This document shows, in pieces, positions 1 to 11,254 of a DNA stretch of 64,000 bases. Every line of letters begins with the position of its first letter. Position 1 is the stretch's first letter. Made by a program: the position numbers and the translations under genes. Under the pieces are notes generated by a model that did not search any database, was not told where the DNA came from, and saw only the letters and a program-made list of their open reading frames with translations. Where the stretch lies: contig NC_135553.1 of the NCBI RefSeq assembly GCF_964340395.1, positions 21,686,949 through 21,750,948 on the forward strand, in the 5' to 3' direction. The stretch comes from Glandiceps talaboti. Its lineage: Eukaryota; Hemichordata; Enteropneusta; Spengelidae.

Positions 1-271
1 GAAGACTGCAAATTTCTAAACCAGATGTAAACTGAAAACTTCCGTAAGAATTGTTTGCTCCTTTATCCTTTGTTATCTTCCCGGTTATGGAGTTGTACAT
101 TTAGTAATGGTGAATGAATCTGTTACGTTTTAGTCTGTTTACTTTCAGGTTCAAATTATATGAATTCACTTGAAATACGAAGCATGCATTACAACATTAC
201 CTTATTGCCATAAATCATTAACTGCAAATATCTTCTTCAAATTAAAAATGATATCACAAAAAGGGTATCAA

Positions 272-1160
272 GACAATTGCCCCCACCCCCGACAACTGTT
301 CCTCGCATTAGGCACAAACTAATCACTAGAGAGATATTCTGGACAACTGCCACCTAGATGAACGTCAACCGCACTTGCATGTATGCAAGTGTCGCATGTA
401 TGCAAAGAAGTATTCTTTATGTATGTGCATAATGCTGGCCGATTACTTGTGTGACGAGGAGTGATAATGACTTAATAGTTGCAGGTTCTCTACGTCATGT
501 GAAGGCATAACACTCAAGGAGGTCCTTTGCAACAATGAAATCATTATTATTATCAAATAAACCCCGAACAGTTTATGATAATTGGCATTCAATCAAACTG
601 ACATTGAACAGTGTGTATTCTATTGTTTGTACAGCTTTTCTTGTTTTGGTAGAGACAAGCCGATGCCGGGCGCGCTCGCGGTGTGTCCTATAAATTTACA
701 TGACAGAGCTTTCCAACAGCACTCATTTTTTAAAATGATTAAAAGTTTGATTTGTGACGGAAATTGTCACAGTATTAGATTTGTAATTGTATATTTCATG
801 TGTGTGTTACATGCATAGTGCATTTTGTGAATAAGGACAATGTTAGCAGAATACTATAGAATTCTATATCGTCTATAATAAAGATTTTGAGAATCGACAT
901 GCATTGGGCCTTCCACTCAGGGGAATAGCCCACAACAAAACTGTAATAATATATTTATAAATAGGTGGAATATGGGAAAACTTATGATATGAATTTGAAC
1001 GATGTAACATTTTCTTAACTTAGAAATTTGTATTCATCTCGATGGATATTTTTCTTCCGATTACTTTGCTGTCGATTTCAATAACCTGAGGGCCTTATCC
1101 GGTAGGCAGCTGTCGGACGGAAGCGCAATTGTCCGGGGCAGTTTTCCGGGGACAATTGTC
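272..1160. mobile_element. Degenerate foldback element, relative of 6320-7439 (tentative)
   Basis: The left edge carries ACAATTGCCCCC and GACAACTG blocks (about 272-300). The right edge carries the inverted forms, GCAATTGTCCGGGGCAG and GGGGACAATTGTC (about 1124-1160). These are the building blocks of the arms of the clear foldback element at 6320-7439. A short internal match, GGGGAATAGCCCACAA near 918 against TTGTGGGCTATTCCCC near 6766, also links the two in opposite orientation. The interior has no convincing coding region. This is inferred from motif sharing, and the boundaries are approximate. Confidence 0.35.
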
Positions 1161-1218
1161 ATACATACATACATACATACATACATACATACATACATAC
1201 ACACATACACACATACAT
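1160..1218. repeat. CATA tetranucleotide microsatellite
   Basis: This is an uninterrupted CATA run that degrades into CACATA at its right end. It lies 14 bp beyond the donor site of gene A exon 2, inside the following intron of that minus-strand gene. Confidence 0.95.
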
Positions 1219-1231
1219 GAGTGTGACTTAC

Positions 1232-1376
1232 CGCTGCATATTGTGGATAAGCAACATATGTACACGAGAGATTATATTGATTAAGTAACATACGGATATC
1301 CTGAACAACGTTTATAGCATTTTCATTAATTTGTAAAACCACATTATATGTTTCATGATCACAACCACGCTGGCAT
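1232..1376 (-). CDS. Gene A exon 2, O-fucosyltransferase-like protein
   Basis: This is an internal exon of 145 bp on the minus strand. A pyrimidine-rich tract ending in CCAAAG gives the acceptor, and GCG followed by GTAAGT gives the donor. Its first base completes the split glycine codon left by exon 1, after which 48 codons read without a stop. The product includes GCQRGCDHETYNVV, a NENAINVVQDIRMLL helix-like stretch and NLSCTYVAYPQYAA. Exons of identical length, phase and very similar sequence exist for gene B (26895-27039) and gene C (46368-46512). This supports a coding exon, although the open frame alone is short. The next exons would lie to the left of the window, because nothing resembling exons 3 or 4 is seen in 1-1231. 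Confidence 0.85.
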
Positions 1377-1549
1377 CTTTGGAAAAAAGAGACATGATTT
1401 ATAATTAACAGTCGCATAATTCTTAAGCATCAAAGATATAAACATACACACACTCATATATACCTTGACAATCTCGATTTAATAGTCGTGTAGTGATCGC
1501 AGCAAAGGCGTGAAACTCCAATTAACGACTTCTAGTATCTTTATATCTT

Positions 1550-1585
1550 ATACCCCCCCCTCTCTCTCTCTCTATCTCTCTCTCT

Positions 1586-1623
<38 letters not shown>

Positions 1624-1648
1624 ATACATACATACATACATACATACA

Positions 1649-1680
<32 letters not shown>

Positions 1681-1777
1681 ACATACACATACATACATAC
1701 ATACATACATACATACATACATACATACATACATACATACATACATACAAACATACAACATACATACCTACATAGTC

Positions 1778-1808
<31 letters not shown>

Positions 1809-1826
1809 CATACATACATACATGTA
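1550..1826. repeat. Compound C/CT and CATA microsatellite in gene A intron 1
   Basis: Poly-C and CT runs (1550-1622) are followed by about 200 bp of CATA repeats with small interruptions. Read on the gene strand the order is TATG then GA, the same order seen 60-120 bp after exon 1 in gene C. The tract therefore seems inherited with the duplicated gene. Long open frames here, in every phase, are low-complexity artefacts. Confidence 0.95.
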
Positions 1827-1894
1827 CATATTACAGTGTATCATATGTTTTATATAAGTAGCTCATCGTTACAATTAATCAGACTTTATCTTAC

Positions 1895-2907
1895 CCTTCA
1901 CCAGTCTTATTCCTCCAATGTATCGCAAGATAAGGTTTTCCATCACACATCCGTTTCATGGCAGCTTTAGCTACCTCTTGAATTCCCTTTGACCGCTGTA
2001 GATATTTATTTAGCTTCGCTGAGATATTATTTACGCCGGGTATTTCTTTTATCTGATACCCTAACATGAAGAAGATTCCTAAACATTTAATCTGTTCGCT
2101 TCTTGGACCAACACCAGAATCGTAAAGTAATCTCCTTTTGTCATCTGTATTTATTATCGGAAGATCAATTCCATACAGCTTCGAAAATATCAGTCTGTGC
2201 ATTTCATAATTTTCTAACCTATATGTCGAGTTTATACTGGACATTGGCATCATAACAACGTTCACTGTATTGTTACATTCTCTTTTAAAGTCCTCCAGTG
2301 ATGTGGTATGAAGAACTTTATGCAATTTCTCTGCATCAAAAGAAACATTGAACGTTCTCAAGTCCTTTTCTAACCCTCTACCTTGACTGCCATGTGTTGG
2401 GAACGATATTTCTACAATGGATCTCTTTTGATACATTGCCATTATTGCTGCAATCTTGAAATTATTGTACAAATAGTTAACAGCAGCATTGTAGTATAAG
2501 ATTGGTAATAGGTATCTTCCTGTGTTAGGATTAGCTACAGTGTCCTTCATCAAATCTTTCTCGACTGCCTTATCAGATACACTGTCCTTTGTCGAATGTT
2601 TCTCAACAGCATTTTTCTTCTTTCCATCGCTGTTTATTTCAGTAAGAGAAGACAAAATACTTCTGTTGTCCATCGATGTTTGGTTTTTTTGTGCAGCATT
2701 GGAGGCAGGAAAGGTAACCTTCGATACTCCCATTCCATTTTTTTCCATGTAGAGGATCCATCCGACTGTACAAGTGCAGACAAGGATGAAGAGAAAAGCT
2801 TTTTTGGTAATCCTGATTTGTAAAGACCTAGAGAACAATGGGTGAAATGTTAATATAACAGCAAGGAACCGACATATGAGATTACAGACGTAAGTTATTG
2901 TTGTCAA
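1895..2907 (-). CDS. Gene A exon 1, type II membrane O-fucosyltransferase-like protein (partial gene)
   Basis: This exon encodes the first 337 or so residues of a glycosyltransferase-like protein. A basic segment (RITKK) precedes a hydrophobic anchor at about residues 37-54. A Ser/Thr/Lys-rich stem with two units of the family's 14-residue repeat follows, and then the catalytic half beginning GRYLLPILYYN. It ends with the IHWR motif (about 329-332) just before the donor GAAGG|GTAAGA. The family assignment (GDP-fucose protein O-fucosyltransferase, PF10250-like) rests on this topology, the HWR motif and the late exon seen in genes B and C. The sugar donor and substrate are inferred. The start is uncertain: TTCTCTAG at 2828-2835 looks like a splice acceptor, which would begin the exon at 2827, with the true start further upstream. 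Exon 2 is at 1232-1376 and later exons are off the window. Confidence 0.85.
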
Positions 2908-3902
2908 TTATATAACATGAAGCTTGTTTGTGCGTTCCTCCTCGTTGCTATGTGACAAATCATTTCACGCAACTAGAGTCGTTGAGTGGGGTTAAGGAGA
3001 AGTTCGCCGACTTCGTTGAACTATGGCAATTAGTTGACTTTCTTCCTTTCTTTCTTTCCTTGTTTTTTTACATTTGACACATTTTTACATTCATTGAGAC
3101 TCTGAGCACGAAATGCATTCTTTGGTAGAGAAATCCTCTTCGGGGCTTCATGTACTCAATTAATTTTTTGTACATTTAATGACGTCCTAAAGTATCCCAA
3201 CCCAAAGAATGTATTTAATGCACACATAGAATGCAGTTATTAGTATATAATACATTTATTCTATTTCGTGCAAGCTCCCTGACCATTCGTTCGAGACCCA
3301 AGAATGTATTTTGTGGAACACTAAATTTAAAGAAAAATACATTAAATATTTTAAACACATTTGTCTAACCTCCCAAGCGATCATACGATCCTAGAATGTG
3401 TTTTGTGCTCTAATAGGAAGTAAAAAAATGTATTGAATGTAAAGAACAAGCGACCTGTCGGTCACAATAGCTCCACTGTTTGTTTTTGTGTGTGCTTTTT
3501 GTGTTTTTTTGGCACGGTGGTGGGGGAGGGGTTGTAACGTGTAGAAGTGGTTCTGTTGTTCAGCTCTTCACTATGTACTTTTGTTTTACCAAAGTAATAT
3601 GTGGTGAGCGGTTTCATATGATGACTCACGCACACTGTAGAACACATTATACACAGAAAGTTGGTAAAATGTTGCACTTTTATATCATAGTCACCATTTG
3701 CTAAAAATTCTATTTTTCCCCAAATTTGCATATTAATAACCCAATCAACTTGCCTTGAACAAAGGCTCATCTGCTCATCCCCAAGACACGTACTCAAACA
3801 ACTTTCAACTCAATTGCCCAGTAGTTTTGTAGATGTTTGAAGCACTTTTACCCAAAATTCTATTTTAAGGCCTAATTTGCAAAACAACAGCCCAATCAGT
3901 TT
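2908..3902. other. Non-coding upstream of gene A
   Basis: No coding region is supported here. The interval 3105-3440 contains five or six loose copies of an AGAATGTATTTTGTG-like motif in both orientations, separated by 30-90 bp. A pyrimidine run lies near 3043-3060. Confidence 0.5.
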
Positions 3903-4160
3903 GGTTACCCAGATTCTCGCCGTTGGGGCTCTGCATACGGGACCTCCCCAAACGTCCCCTTTGCTACAGAATATCTCTTCTGAAGCGACTGATCATATAT
4001 ATATTGATTACAACAAACAGGCCTCGTAAGCCCATTTTTATGCTTGGAAGAAATGTAGTGTGTGAGTGGCGTCGTTGGGTATTTGAAACGTGAATATCTC
4101 AGACTCTTGTTTGGGGAGGTCTCGAAGGCAGAGCTCCCATCGGCGATAGTCAGGGTTACT
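3903..4160. mobile_element. MITE-like element with about 50-bp terminal inverted repeats
   Basis: The left arm (3903-3952) begins GGTTACCCAGATTCTCGCCG and ends GACCTCCCCAAAC. The right arm (4109-4160) is its inverted counterpart, starting GTTTGGGGAGGTCTC and ending GATAGTCAGGGTTACT. The arms match at roughly four of five positions and enclose about 155 bp of non-coding DNA. That size and structure fit a non-autonomous DNA transposon. No clear target-site duplication could be assigned. Confidence 0.7.
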
Positions 4161-4250
4161 GAGACTAGAACAAACTTAAACTGAGTGATAAGTTACCCGA
4201 CTGTTGCAATAATGCCTTACTGAAGAGCTCGTTCTGGTGTACGCATTCAC

Positions 4251-4388
4251 GATGGCGGCCTTGTCAACATTGTGTGATGACTATGAGGAAGTTTCGGTGG
4301 CCATGGCTGAGCGAATACAACTAGTGAACGACAATTTGTTGTGCGCAGAAGAAATGCGCAGTAGTTTAAACAACTTGAGTGGGCAATA
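4251..4388 (+). CDS. Short 45-codon open frame of unknown function
   Basis: An ATG in strong context (CACGATGGCGGCC) opens a 45-residue frame beginning MAALSTLCDDYEEVSVAMAE and ending LNNLSGQ before TAG. The composition is acidic, helix-prone and protein-like, unlike the low-complexity frames nearby. No family is recognised. It could be a first exon, a micropeptide, a fragment of a transposon protein, or chance. A repeat shared with the promoter side of genes C and D follows immediately. No partner exon was identified. Confidence 0.3.
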
Positions 4389-4394
4389 GTCTCG

Positions 4395-4500
4395 GGCATT
4401 AGTCTCTGCACGAGCGGGCAATATCACCTTGCCGGTAATAGTGCAGTTAAACATGGTCACGTGATTCGATTCTGACCAATGACAGCTTGTATAAGACCGT
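4395..4500 (+). promoter_or_regulatory. Promoter-like repeat with CACGTG, CCAAT and TATAAG motifs
   Basis: The segment contains CACGTG (4459-4464), CTGACCAAT (CCAAT at 4476-4480) and TATAAG (4490-4495). A related block sits about 170 bp upstream of exon 1 in gene C (43890-43960) and gene D (62520-62590), with the order GTCTCTRCACG, CATGTGATTC, TTCTGACCAAT preserved. The shared sequence is directly visible. A promoter role is inferred from the CCAAT motif and position. It may simply be a dispersed repeat. Confidence 0.35.
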
Positions 4501-6319
4501 TGAGGTGTAATAAAACTGAAAATGTGCAAGTCGTCAAATTGGGGTCTATGCTAATGAATGAGGCTATGTGATGTCCATGTCGAACTGTGTCTGGCCGGCA
4601 AGGTGGGTTTCGAAGTTTGAAACAACACAAAATGATCAGGACTGGAATTTCAGTTTATATTCATTATCTTAACAAATTTGGTGCCGCTACGTTATGTGGT
4701 CTATATTTTGTACAGATTTCAATTTGACCTTGCAAGTAATACATGGTCTTTGATGTCTTTGCTGCCAAATAAGAAACTTCACAAACGCATGCATTCAGGG
4801 TTTGTTTGGGTGTTTTAAATATAATTCTTGGTCGTTGGTATAGCTAGTAGATTTACAAAAAATAAGATTTTGTCTGCTAAGAGAACATTCAATGTCGTTC
4901 AAACACATAGTTCATAAGCTTACGCTTTCCAAAGTTTAGCCGTAACTTGAACATGTCTGATATTTATCTACCGTTACGTCGGTGGCAAGCCATAATACTT
5001 CTTTAGTCCTAACTGACTTTATATGGATTAATTCTACATCGGTCATAGCATTTAGCAAATTATTTTCTTTGGGGTTTGCGTACACAATAAATCCTTTCTT
5101 ACTTGTCGAAGTAAAACTGACAAGGACATGCATTTCGACACTAGGGTTCATTTTTCACACCTTACCATTCAGTATGTGTATTTGCGAGGAAGGGAGACTG
5201 CAACTAATTCTGAAGTTTTTATAAATGTGTGTTATAGATATACCCTATACTGATATGTTAATCATCTATGATAACACCAAATTGCCTCTGACAAAAAACA
5301 ATCAATTTGACCTGGATACAGTGTGAAAGCAATTGTATATGTGAAAATAAAAGATGTGTAGTTTTATAATGGACAACGTCAATTCATCACCACGAAGGAA
5401 GACGTGTTATATTTAGTTATATCCATCTAAACACCCACCATCATTCTTGTCAGAACCTTATAGTTATAGTCCCTGGTGGATCAATTTTGGAAGTGAAGAC
5501 TACAAGGTACAAGGTAGGAAATACAACTCTGAGTCAGCACTAATGCACCTCCGTGCATGTACCTCGCCATGGGTGTGGCTATTTTGAAAACCTAGCGGCT
5601 TGTTTGAAAATCACGCACTGATATGTGATGATGACTCAAACAGAAGTGTGGTTGGATTCGTAAACAAACAAACAAACAAACAAACAAACAAACAAACAAA
5701 GTTTGATTTCAGGGACGAGCATGACTCTGAATGATATTCAACTAACCTAATATTATCTATGTGTAAAATATTGTCGTTTCACATGTATGTAATAGTCTAT
5801 CAAGTACTGATTGCTTGTGCTCGTCCTGGCATATCGCAGCAGTGCTCAGATAGCACCTCACTTGTTTAGGACAATAGGATTTACAAAGGTGTGTTACACT
5901 GATGAACTGTTGCCCTATAGTTATAAAAAATCAGTTCCGACGCCATTTTAGTGTCAATGTATTATAAATAGTTTAACGAACAGAATTTCCATCCATATTC
6001 TTCCACAAAAATATATTATTTTGATGTTAACTTGGCCATTTTTTTTAATCTATCAAAATAGTTCCATCTTGATTTCAGTCAGTACCTAAATATACAGACC
6101 TCGATGTCATCATCACTTTCTCTATTAAAGACAATGCAACGCGCGGTGTTCGAATCTGTGAGGTATTTAATAAAAGTTCAAAAGAAAATAATATATCGAA
6201 TGCTGTATATGTGTTCACCACTACATTTATTTGAATAGTTGGGGATTTAGTAGGGGTTTAGGATTTCACTGCTCGCTGCTGAATAGCAAAGCTTTAAAGA
6301 TTATAGTTTTAAAGGTAAC
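4501..6319. other. Non-coding stretch with an AAAC microsatellite
   Basis: No gene is supported. A perfect AAAC tetranucleotide run occupies 5661-5702. The open frames in this stretch are short, lack homology to anything recognised, and have no flanking splice signals. Confidence 0.6.
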
Positions 6320-7439
6320 AGGACAACTGCCCCCCGGACAATTGCCCCCAGACAATTGCCCCCGAAGGACAACTGCCCCCCGGACAATTGCCCCCGAAGG
6401 ACAACTGCCCCCGGACAATTGCCCCCCGGACAACTGCCCCAGAAGGACAACTGCCCCGAACGAAAAAAAAACTAGTATTACAGATTTACGGGTTTGTCAT
6501 TCATTAAAAAGTCACCGTCGGCAACTTACCGCCGCAATTTGCGTACATTATACTCACTAAACAAAAACACGAAGTCATTTTTTTACTGGAAAAAATTTAT
6601 TTATTATCAGTTCAATACAAAATATACAGGTAACAAGATAGAAAACGAGTCAAAAGTAGAATAAATATTGAGACTCAGAATGTACATTCTCGTAAGACTT
6701 TGGTGACAGTAAATGGTGACTCGGCTCGGTTTATCATGATCAGCCAGTGTTTAAAACTGTAAATTGTGGGCTATTCCCCGAAGAAAATCTAGCACGTGAC
6801 GATTTTCAAAATCTTGCACTATTGCATGGATTCTGGCTGCAGAATCTTGATACTGTCGACGTTGTGGTTGCGCTGATTCACCGGCAATCATTTGGTTGAT
6901 GACGACGTTGTTAAGTGCCTGCTCTCGTTTCAGAATATTGAGACTGGTTGTGTAAATGCCATTGTATTGGAAGTATTCTTAAAGTGAGAATTAAACAGCC
7001 AGAAGCACACTAGCACTCGGGTAGGTGATTCTGGCAAGCCGAAATCTCTTCTCAGTCGTGACTAATTCCCGACTTGGACCTGAACGATCCCGTACGAGAG
7101 TATGAGAGTGTGAGTGCTAGAGTGCAACGTTAGAACTATCCATACTTATACCGTTCAACTCTACGACTCACAACACCTGTATATGATTTTGAATGACAAA
7201 CCCGTACATCTGTAATACTATTTTTTTTTCGTTCGGGGGCAGTAGTCCGGGGGGCAGTTGTCCTTCAGGGGCAATTGTCCGGGGGGCAGTTGCCCTTTGG
7301 GGGCAATTGTCCTTCGGGGGCAATTGTCCGGGGGGCAGTTGTCCTTCGGGGGCAATTGTCCGGGGGCAATTGTCCGGGGGGCAGTTGTCCTTCGGGGGGC
7401 AATTGTCCGGGGGGCAGTTGTCCGGGGGGCAGTTGTCCT
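6320..7439. mobile_element. Foldback DNA element with GC-rich tandem-repeat arms
   Basis: The left arm (6320-6458) is a tandem array of GGACAACTGCCCCC and GGACAATTGCCCCCGAA units. The right arm (7234-7439) is the inverted array, GGGGGCAATTGTCC and GGGGGGCAGTTGTCC. Inside the arms a further inverted pair continues: GAACGAAAAAAAA with TACGGGTTTGTCATTCA at 6457-6506, mirrored at about 7190-7236. The unit core TTGTCCGGGGGGCA occurs many times. About 700 bp of non-coding, AT-rich sequence lies between the arms. GTTTTAAA occurs just outside both ends (6306-6313 and 7446-7453) and may be an 8-bp target duplication. Long frames rich in GQLPP or GGQLS are repeat artefacts. Confidence 0.85.
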
Positions 7440-7453
7440 AGAATCGTTTTAAA

Positions 7454-8319
7454 AGTATGCCAACAAATCAACGGTGCGACATATTATCTTCCAAATTTTG
7501 AACGACTCTGATATTTTGTTGCACTGTTGATTGATGAAATTAAGTTTTTGTTGAGAATTCTACACAGTGAATGGAACTAAATGAAAATATGCTAGTATTA
7601 AAATAAATTACTTATAAGTAGCCTTGCTACATCTGGTTCGGATGGTATGCTACAATGTATTATGGAAAGCTCCCACGCTATGGCAGGTTGTCAATCATAC
7701 CCGGACTATTCACATAGAGTATTTCTGCCATTTCGAAACTGCTATAGTGACTGTGTTTAATCACCAGTTGTATGAATTGTTCACAACATCATGCTTTAAT
7801 TTATTATGGTAAGAGTGGGAATTGGTAATTTCTGCATGGTTATATTCCAAGACAATTATATAGCGTCTCAAACACTGATGATATTAACATCGACACATAG
7901 ATGTGAAAGCATTAATATGTCTGCAACTGACTACATCGCTGTATTGTATTCCACCTTGTCGATATGAAGTGAGAAACAATACAATATACAAAGGCTTGCA
8001 TTAAGACATCCAACTTTAATGTATTGCAACACGTGGTAACATGTTCGCACATAAACTAAGTGAAACGAAATGTAACCCTGCAGAAATTGACCAATTCTCA
8101 CTCATACACGAACATGACAACACAAGTGAATATCTTTCCAAAAATAAAGATAAAAACTACATGAAGTAGTACAACCTATAATCCGTATTTTCAAATTAGA
8201 AAAGCACTCAAAAAGAAAAGTCGGGTACAAGAAGTAGAGCAATTAAAGCAATTATTTCAGACATCATTAATAGTGACGTACAGAAGACAGAACAATCTGA
8301 AAGGCAAACTCACCATTGG
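7454..8319. other. Non-coding, nothing recognised
   Basis: No protein family, RNA gene, tandem repeat or inverted repeat was recognised in this AT-rich interval. Confidence 0.5.
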
Positions 8320-8660
8320 TGTCTTCAAAAGACATTTACCTATTCATACTTTTGGCAAATGAAATTCAATATCTCCAAATGTCACACAAAGCATGTTACC
8401 AATAAATGGGAGCCACTATCTAATACAGAAGCAACAGTGCTTACAAACCTTGGATGTCATGTCAAATAATGTGAATCTTCCTGTATGGATTGTTCATGAT
8501 ATTGTATCACTGTATTTATAGTCAGTTTTAAAAATGTTCTACTTACCAAACGAGCGATGTCATGATTGATGTGTACGATCCGTATTTCAGCAAGTTCGAT
8601 TTTATACGTTATACATATATGCATAATACGATACAAGCTGCTACCAGTGTGATCATATAA
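8320..8660 (+). pseudogene. Reverse transcriptase fragment, family RT3 (internally deleted)
   Basis: The translation contains KFNISKCHTKHVTNK, matching the KCH..HVTNK block of the better copy at 59880-60900. It then jumps directly to the 3' terminal block with QKQQCLQTLDVM, NVNLPVWIVHDIVSLYL and SVLKMFYLP. The same terminal block recurs at 33560-33800, 34720-34900, 41084-41480 and 59880-60170. An internal deletion has joined the two parts, and in-frame stops show it is dead. Confidence 0.6.
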
Positions 8661-8855
8661 TAATGATAATAATAATAGAAGGTTTATTAAAACAGTTTTA
8701 TGACCACATGCTAACATGGTAAAATTATTTGAGTTTACATATCCGTTAAAATAAGAATAGAAAAAGTGTTTGCTCAAAAGAAAAAAACATTGGTCAAAAA
8801 CTTCAATTAAAATGGTAATAAAAATCTGAACATGGAGAACAAGATAAAAGCTTAG

Positions 8856-8990
8856 TGTACACACACACACACACACACAGACACACACGCACAAACCCAA
8901 ACAAACAAAAACTAAAACAAACAAACAAACAAACAAACAAACAGACAGACTGACAGATAGATAGATACAGACAAACAAATAAACAAACAA

Positions 8991-9051
<61 letters not shown>

Positions 9052-9085
9052 TAAACAAGCTACCTACACACACACACACACATAC
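8856..9085. repeat. Compound AC, AAAC and AGAC microsatellite
   Basis: Successive tracts of AC, AAAC and AGAC repeats fill this interval, with AGAC uninterrupted for about 50 bp near 8996-9049. The SVCL-repeat frames on the minus strand are artefacts of this sequence. Confidence 0.95.
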
Positions 9086-10299
9086 AAAGGATTTTTGAGG
9101 TTGGCTATAAATAATTCCAGTGTCTTACAGCTTTAACCCTTGAAAATTTTAATAATGAATGAAATAAACTCTAGGGATCTAAATAATTTTGAAGGCAATT
9201 CGAATTTCAATTTTCTAACAAATTTACCAAAAACAATGTCCATAAGCTTAATTGTCAACAACATTAAACTTGTAGTAGACATAACATCGTCTAATATTTA
9301 AATTTACGCAGTGTCTTGTGACTGGCGCCTGTCAGCAGACTCGGCCATTTTTTTTTCATCATTCCATTGTATTTAAACCTTGTACTTGACATTTCGCAAT
9401 ATTTATAATTCTCAACAAAATACCTCAACATGCTTCACCTCGCTCATACTTAAAGCAACCCCGGTATGATAACTGACATGACTAGAGAGAACCTTTTCAG
9501 ATTTACATGTAAAACAGGGAAAGATACGCAAAACGTAATGTAAAGTCTGAAGCCAAATTAAAGTTGTAATTATTTTAATCATTTTTACTTGCCAAATATT
9601 TGCATTTTGGAAATGGCAAGACATGTTCATGTCGATACATCACAGATAACTAACACTAGTTATCTGTGTTTACATGTAAACTGTCGGCCAATAAACACAG
9701 TTTGGTCGATTCACTGTACGTACGTATGTACTGCTCTTAACTTCAACCGCATGCCTTTATGGCCTTGACATGCCTTGCCTTGTCTTCATTCTAGTTCACT
9801 GTCACTCCAAATTACACAACAATATAGAATTAATCACAAGTTACATGTTATCTGAAAACATCAAACTTTTATAGTGGGTCTGAAGTGTGATTTTAGTGAG
9901 TACCAAGAACTCCCACATTAACTGGCTGTGGAAAATCGCCCGGTCGAACGAGGCCAGCTTCAACTTCGGGTCAAATCAGTCATTTTCTACCGAAAATTCT
10001 TGAAACGATCTGGACCGTTACACAACGATCCTAGTACTAAATTTACTTGCCATGGTTATTTAAAACACATACAAATCCACCATTTTGTGAAATTTGTAAA
10101 CTTTCCGGTCCGTATTGAGGAAACTATGAGCGAAAAACTGGGTCGAAATTTCAGGGCCTCAAGTATGCATCCCGAATTCGTCGGAAAATTGGTATTCCTA
10201 AATGTAATCCCAAAATTTATTTGTCAGTCAGTTGAGGTTTGGGCGTTTTCAGTATCTAAAATGGGGAACTCTAGTGAAAGTTACGGCAAGTTGAAAATA
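9086..10299. other. Non-coding, with a short perfect hairpin
   Basis: A 12-bp perfect inverted repeat, CACAGATAACTA and TAGTTATCTGTG with a 4-nt loop, lies at 9641-9668. The plus-strand open frame from 9928 to about 10300 has no recognisable domain and probably only runs into the reverse transcriptase fragment that follows. Confidence 0.5.
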
Positions 10300-11254
10300 C
10301 CGAAAAATAAGGCCTGTGTTCCGCAAGGAAGTATTCTAGGGCCATTATTATTTCTATGCTATGTGAATGATATGGAAATTTCCATCAAATGTAAACTCCT
10401 ACTTTATGCTGATGACAGTGCCATTTTAGTGTCACATAAGGACGTGCATCACATTGCCTCGGAGTTGGGCAAAGAACTTGAATCATGTAACAAATGGCTG
10501 ATTGACAATAAGCTTTCTCTCCACCTCGGGAAAACAGAACTCGATCATTCTATTCGGCTCGAAACGCAAACTAAGTAAGGTTTCTGAATTCAAAATAACT
10601 TGTAATCAACATGATATTCATGCCAGCAAATCTGTCAAATACCTTGGGCTCGATCTTGATCAAAATCTATCAGGGCTCCAAATTGTTCAGAATATCATTA
10701 AGAAAACCAATTCAAGGCTTAAGTTCCTTTACAGACAAGCAAATTTTCTCAACCAATACTCCCGTAAAACCCTTTGCTCTGCTCTGATCCAATGTCACTT
10801 TGATTATTCATGTTCATCCTGGTACTCTGCTCTTACCACAACTCTCAAAAAGAAACTCCAAATTGCACAAAACAAAATAATACGGTTCATCCTTTCTATG
10901 GAGCCAAGATCACACATAGGTGCTGATCAGTTTGATGCCCTAGGTATGCTGGATGTCAAGGGTAGAGTGAGCCAGCTCCGATTCAACCATGCTTTCAAAA
11001 TATACAATAACTCCAGCCCGGAGTACTTGTCCCATCAGTTTACCAAAGTATCCTCTGTTCATAACTATGGTACTAGGGGAAGTAGGTACAATTTTCACCA
11101 GCCAATGATTAAAGGTCAGGCTGCAAATACGTTTTACGCTAATGCTATCAAGGACAGGAATAATCTACCAGTATCGATAAAACAGATATCACAAAGGAAT
11201 GTCTTCAAAAAAGCAGTCAAATCATATCTGTCCAGTACACTAAGGGACCACTAA
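10300..11254 (+). pseudogene. Non-LTR retrotransposon reverse transcriptase, 5'-truncated and frameshifted
   Basis: The fragment starts inside the RT domain at ACVPQGSILGPLLF, continues through the catalytic YADDSAIL motif, then CNKWLIDNKLSLHLGKTE. A frameshift near 10530-10560 moves the reading to another frame, which carries VKYLGLDLDQNLSG, the LKFLYRQANFLNQYSRK thumb region, HFDYSCSSWYSAL, NKIIRFIL and NYGTRGSR. This order is typical of jockey/CR1/L2-type LINEs. The endonuclease, ORF1 and N-terminal RT are missing, as expected for a 5'-truncated insertion. The 3' end is marked by AAACT repeats at 11498-11520. Confidence 0.85.

Noticed and set aside
1510-1857. Open frames of IHTY, MYVC or ERER repeats (also at 45473-45848 and 63771-63986)
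   Set aside because: They are translations of CATA and GA microsatellites, open in several frames at once, with no independent coding signal.
6231-7511. Pro/Gly/Gln-rich frames (NCPPDNCP, GGQLS) in both orientations
   Set aside because: They are artefacts of the foldback element arms; the same repeat gives frames on both strands.
8457-9050. 197-codon minus-strand frame rich in SVCL
   Set aside because: Most of it is the AGAC/AAAC microsatellite; the rest overlaps an RT3 relic on the other strand.
9928-10299. N-terminal 120 codons of the frame that runs into the LINE RT
   Set aside because: No RT or endonuclease motif is present; it looks like chance opening before the 5'-truncated insertion.
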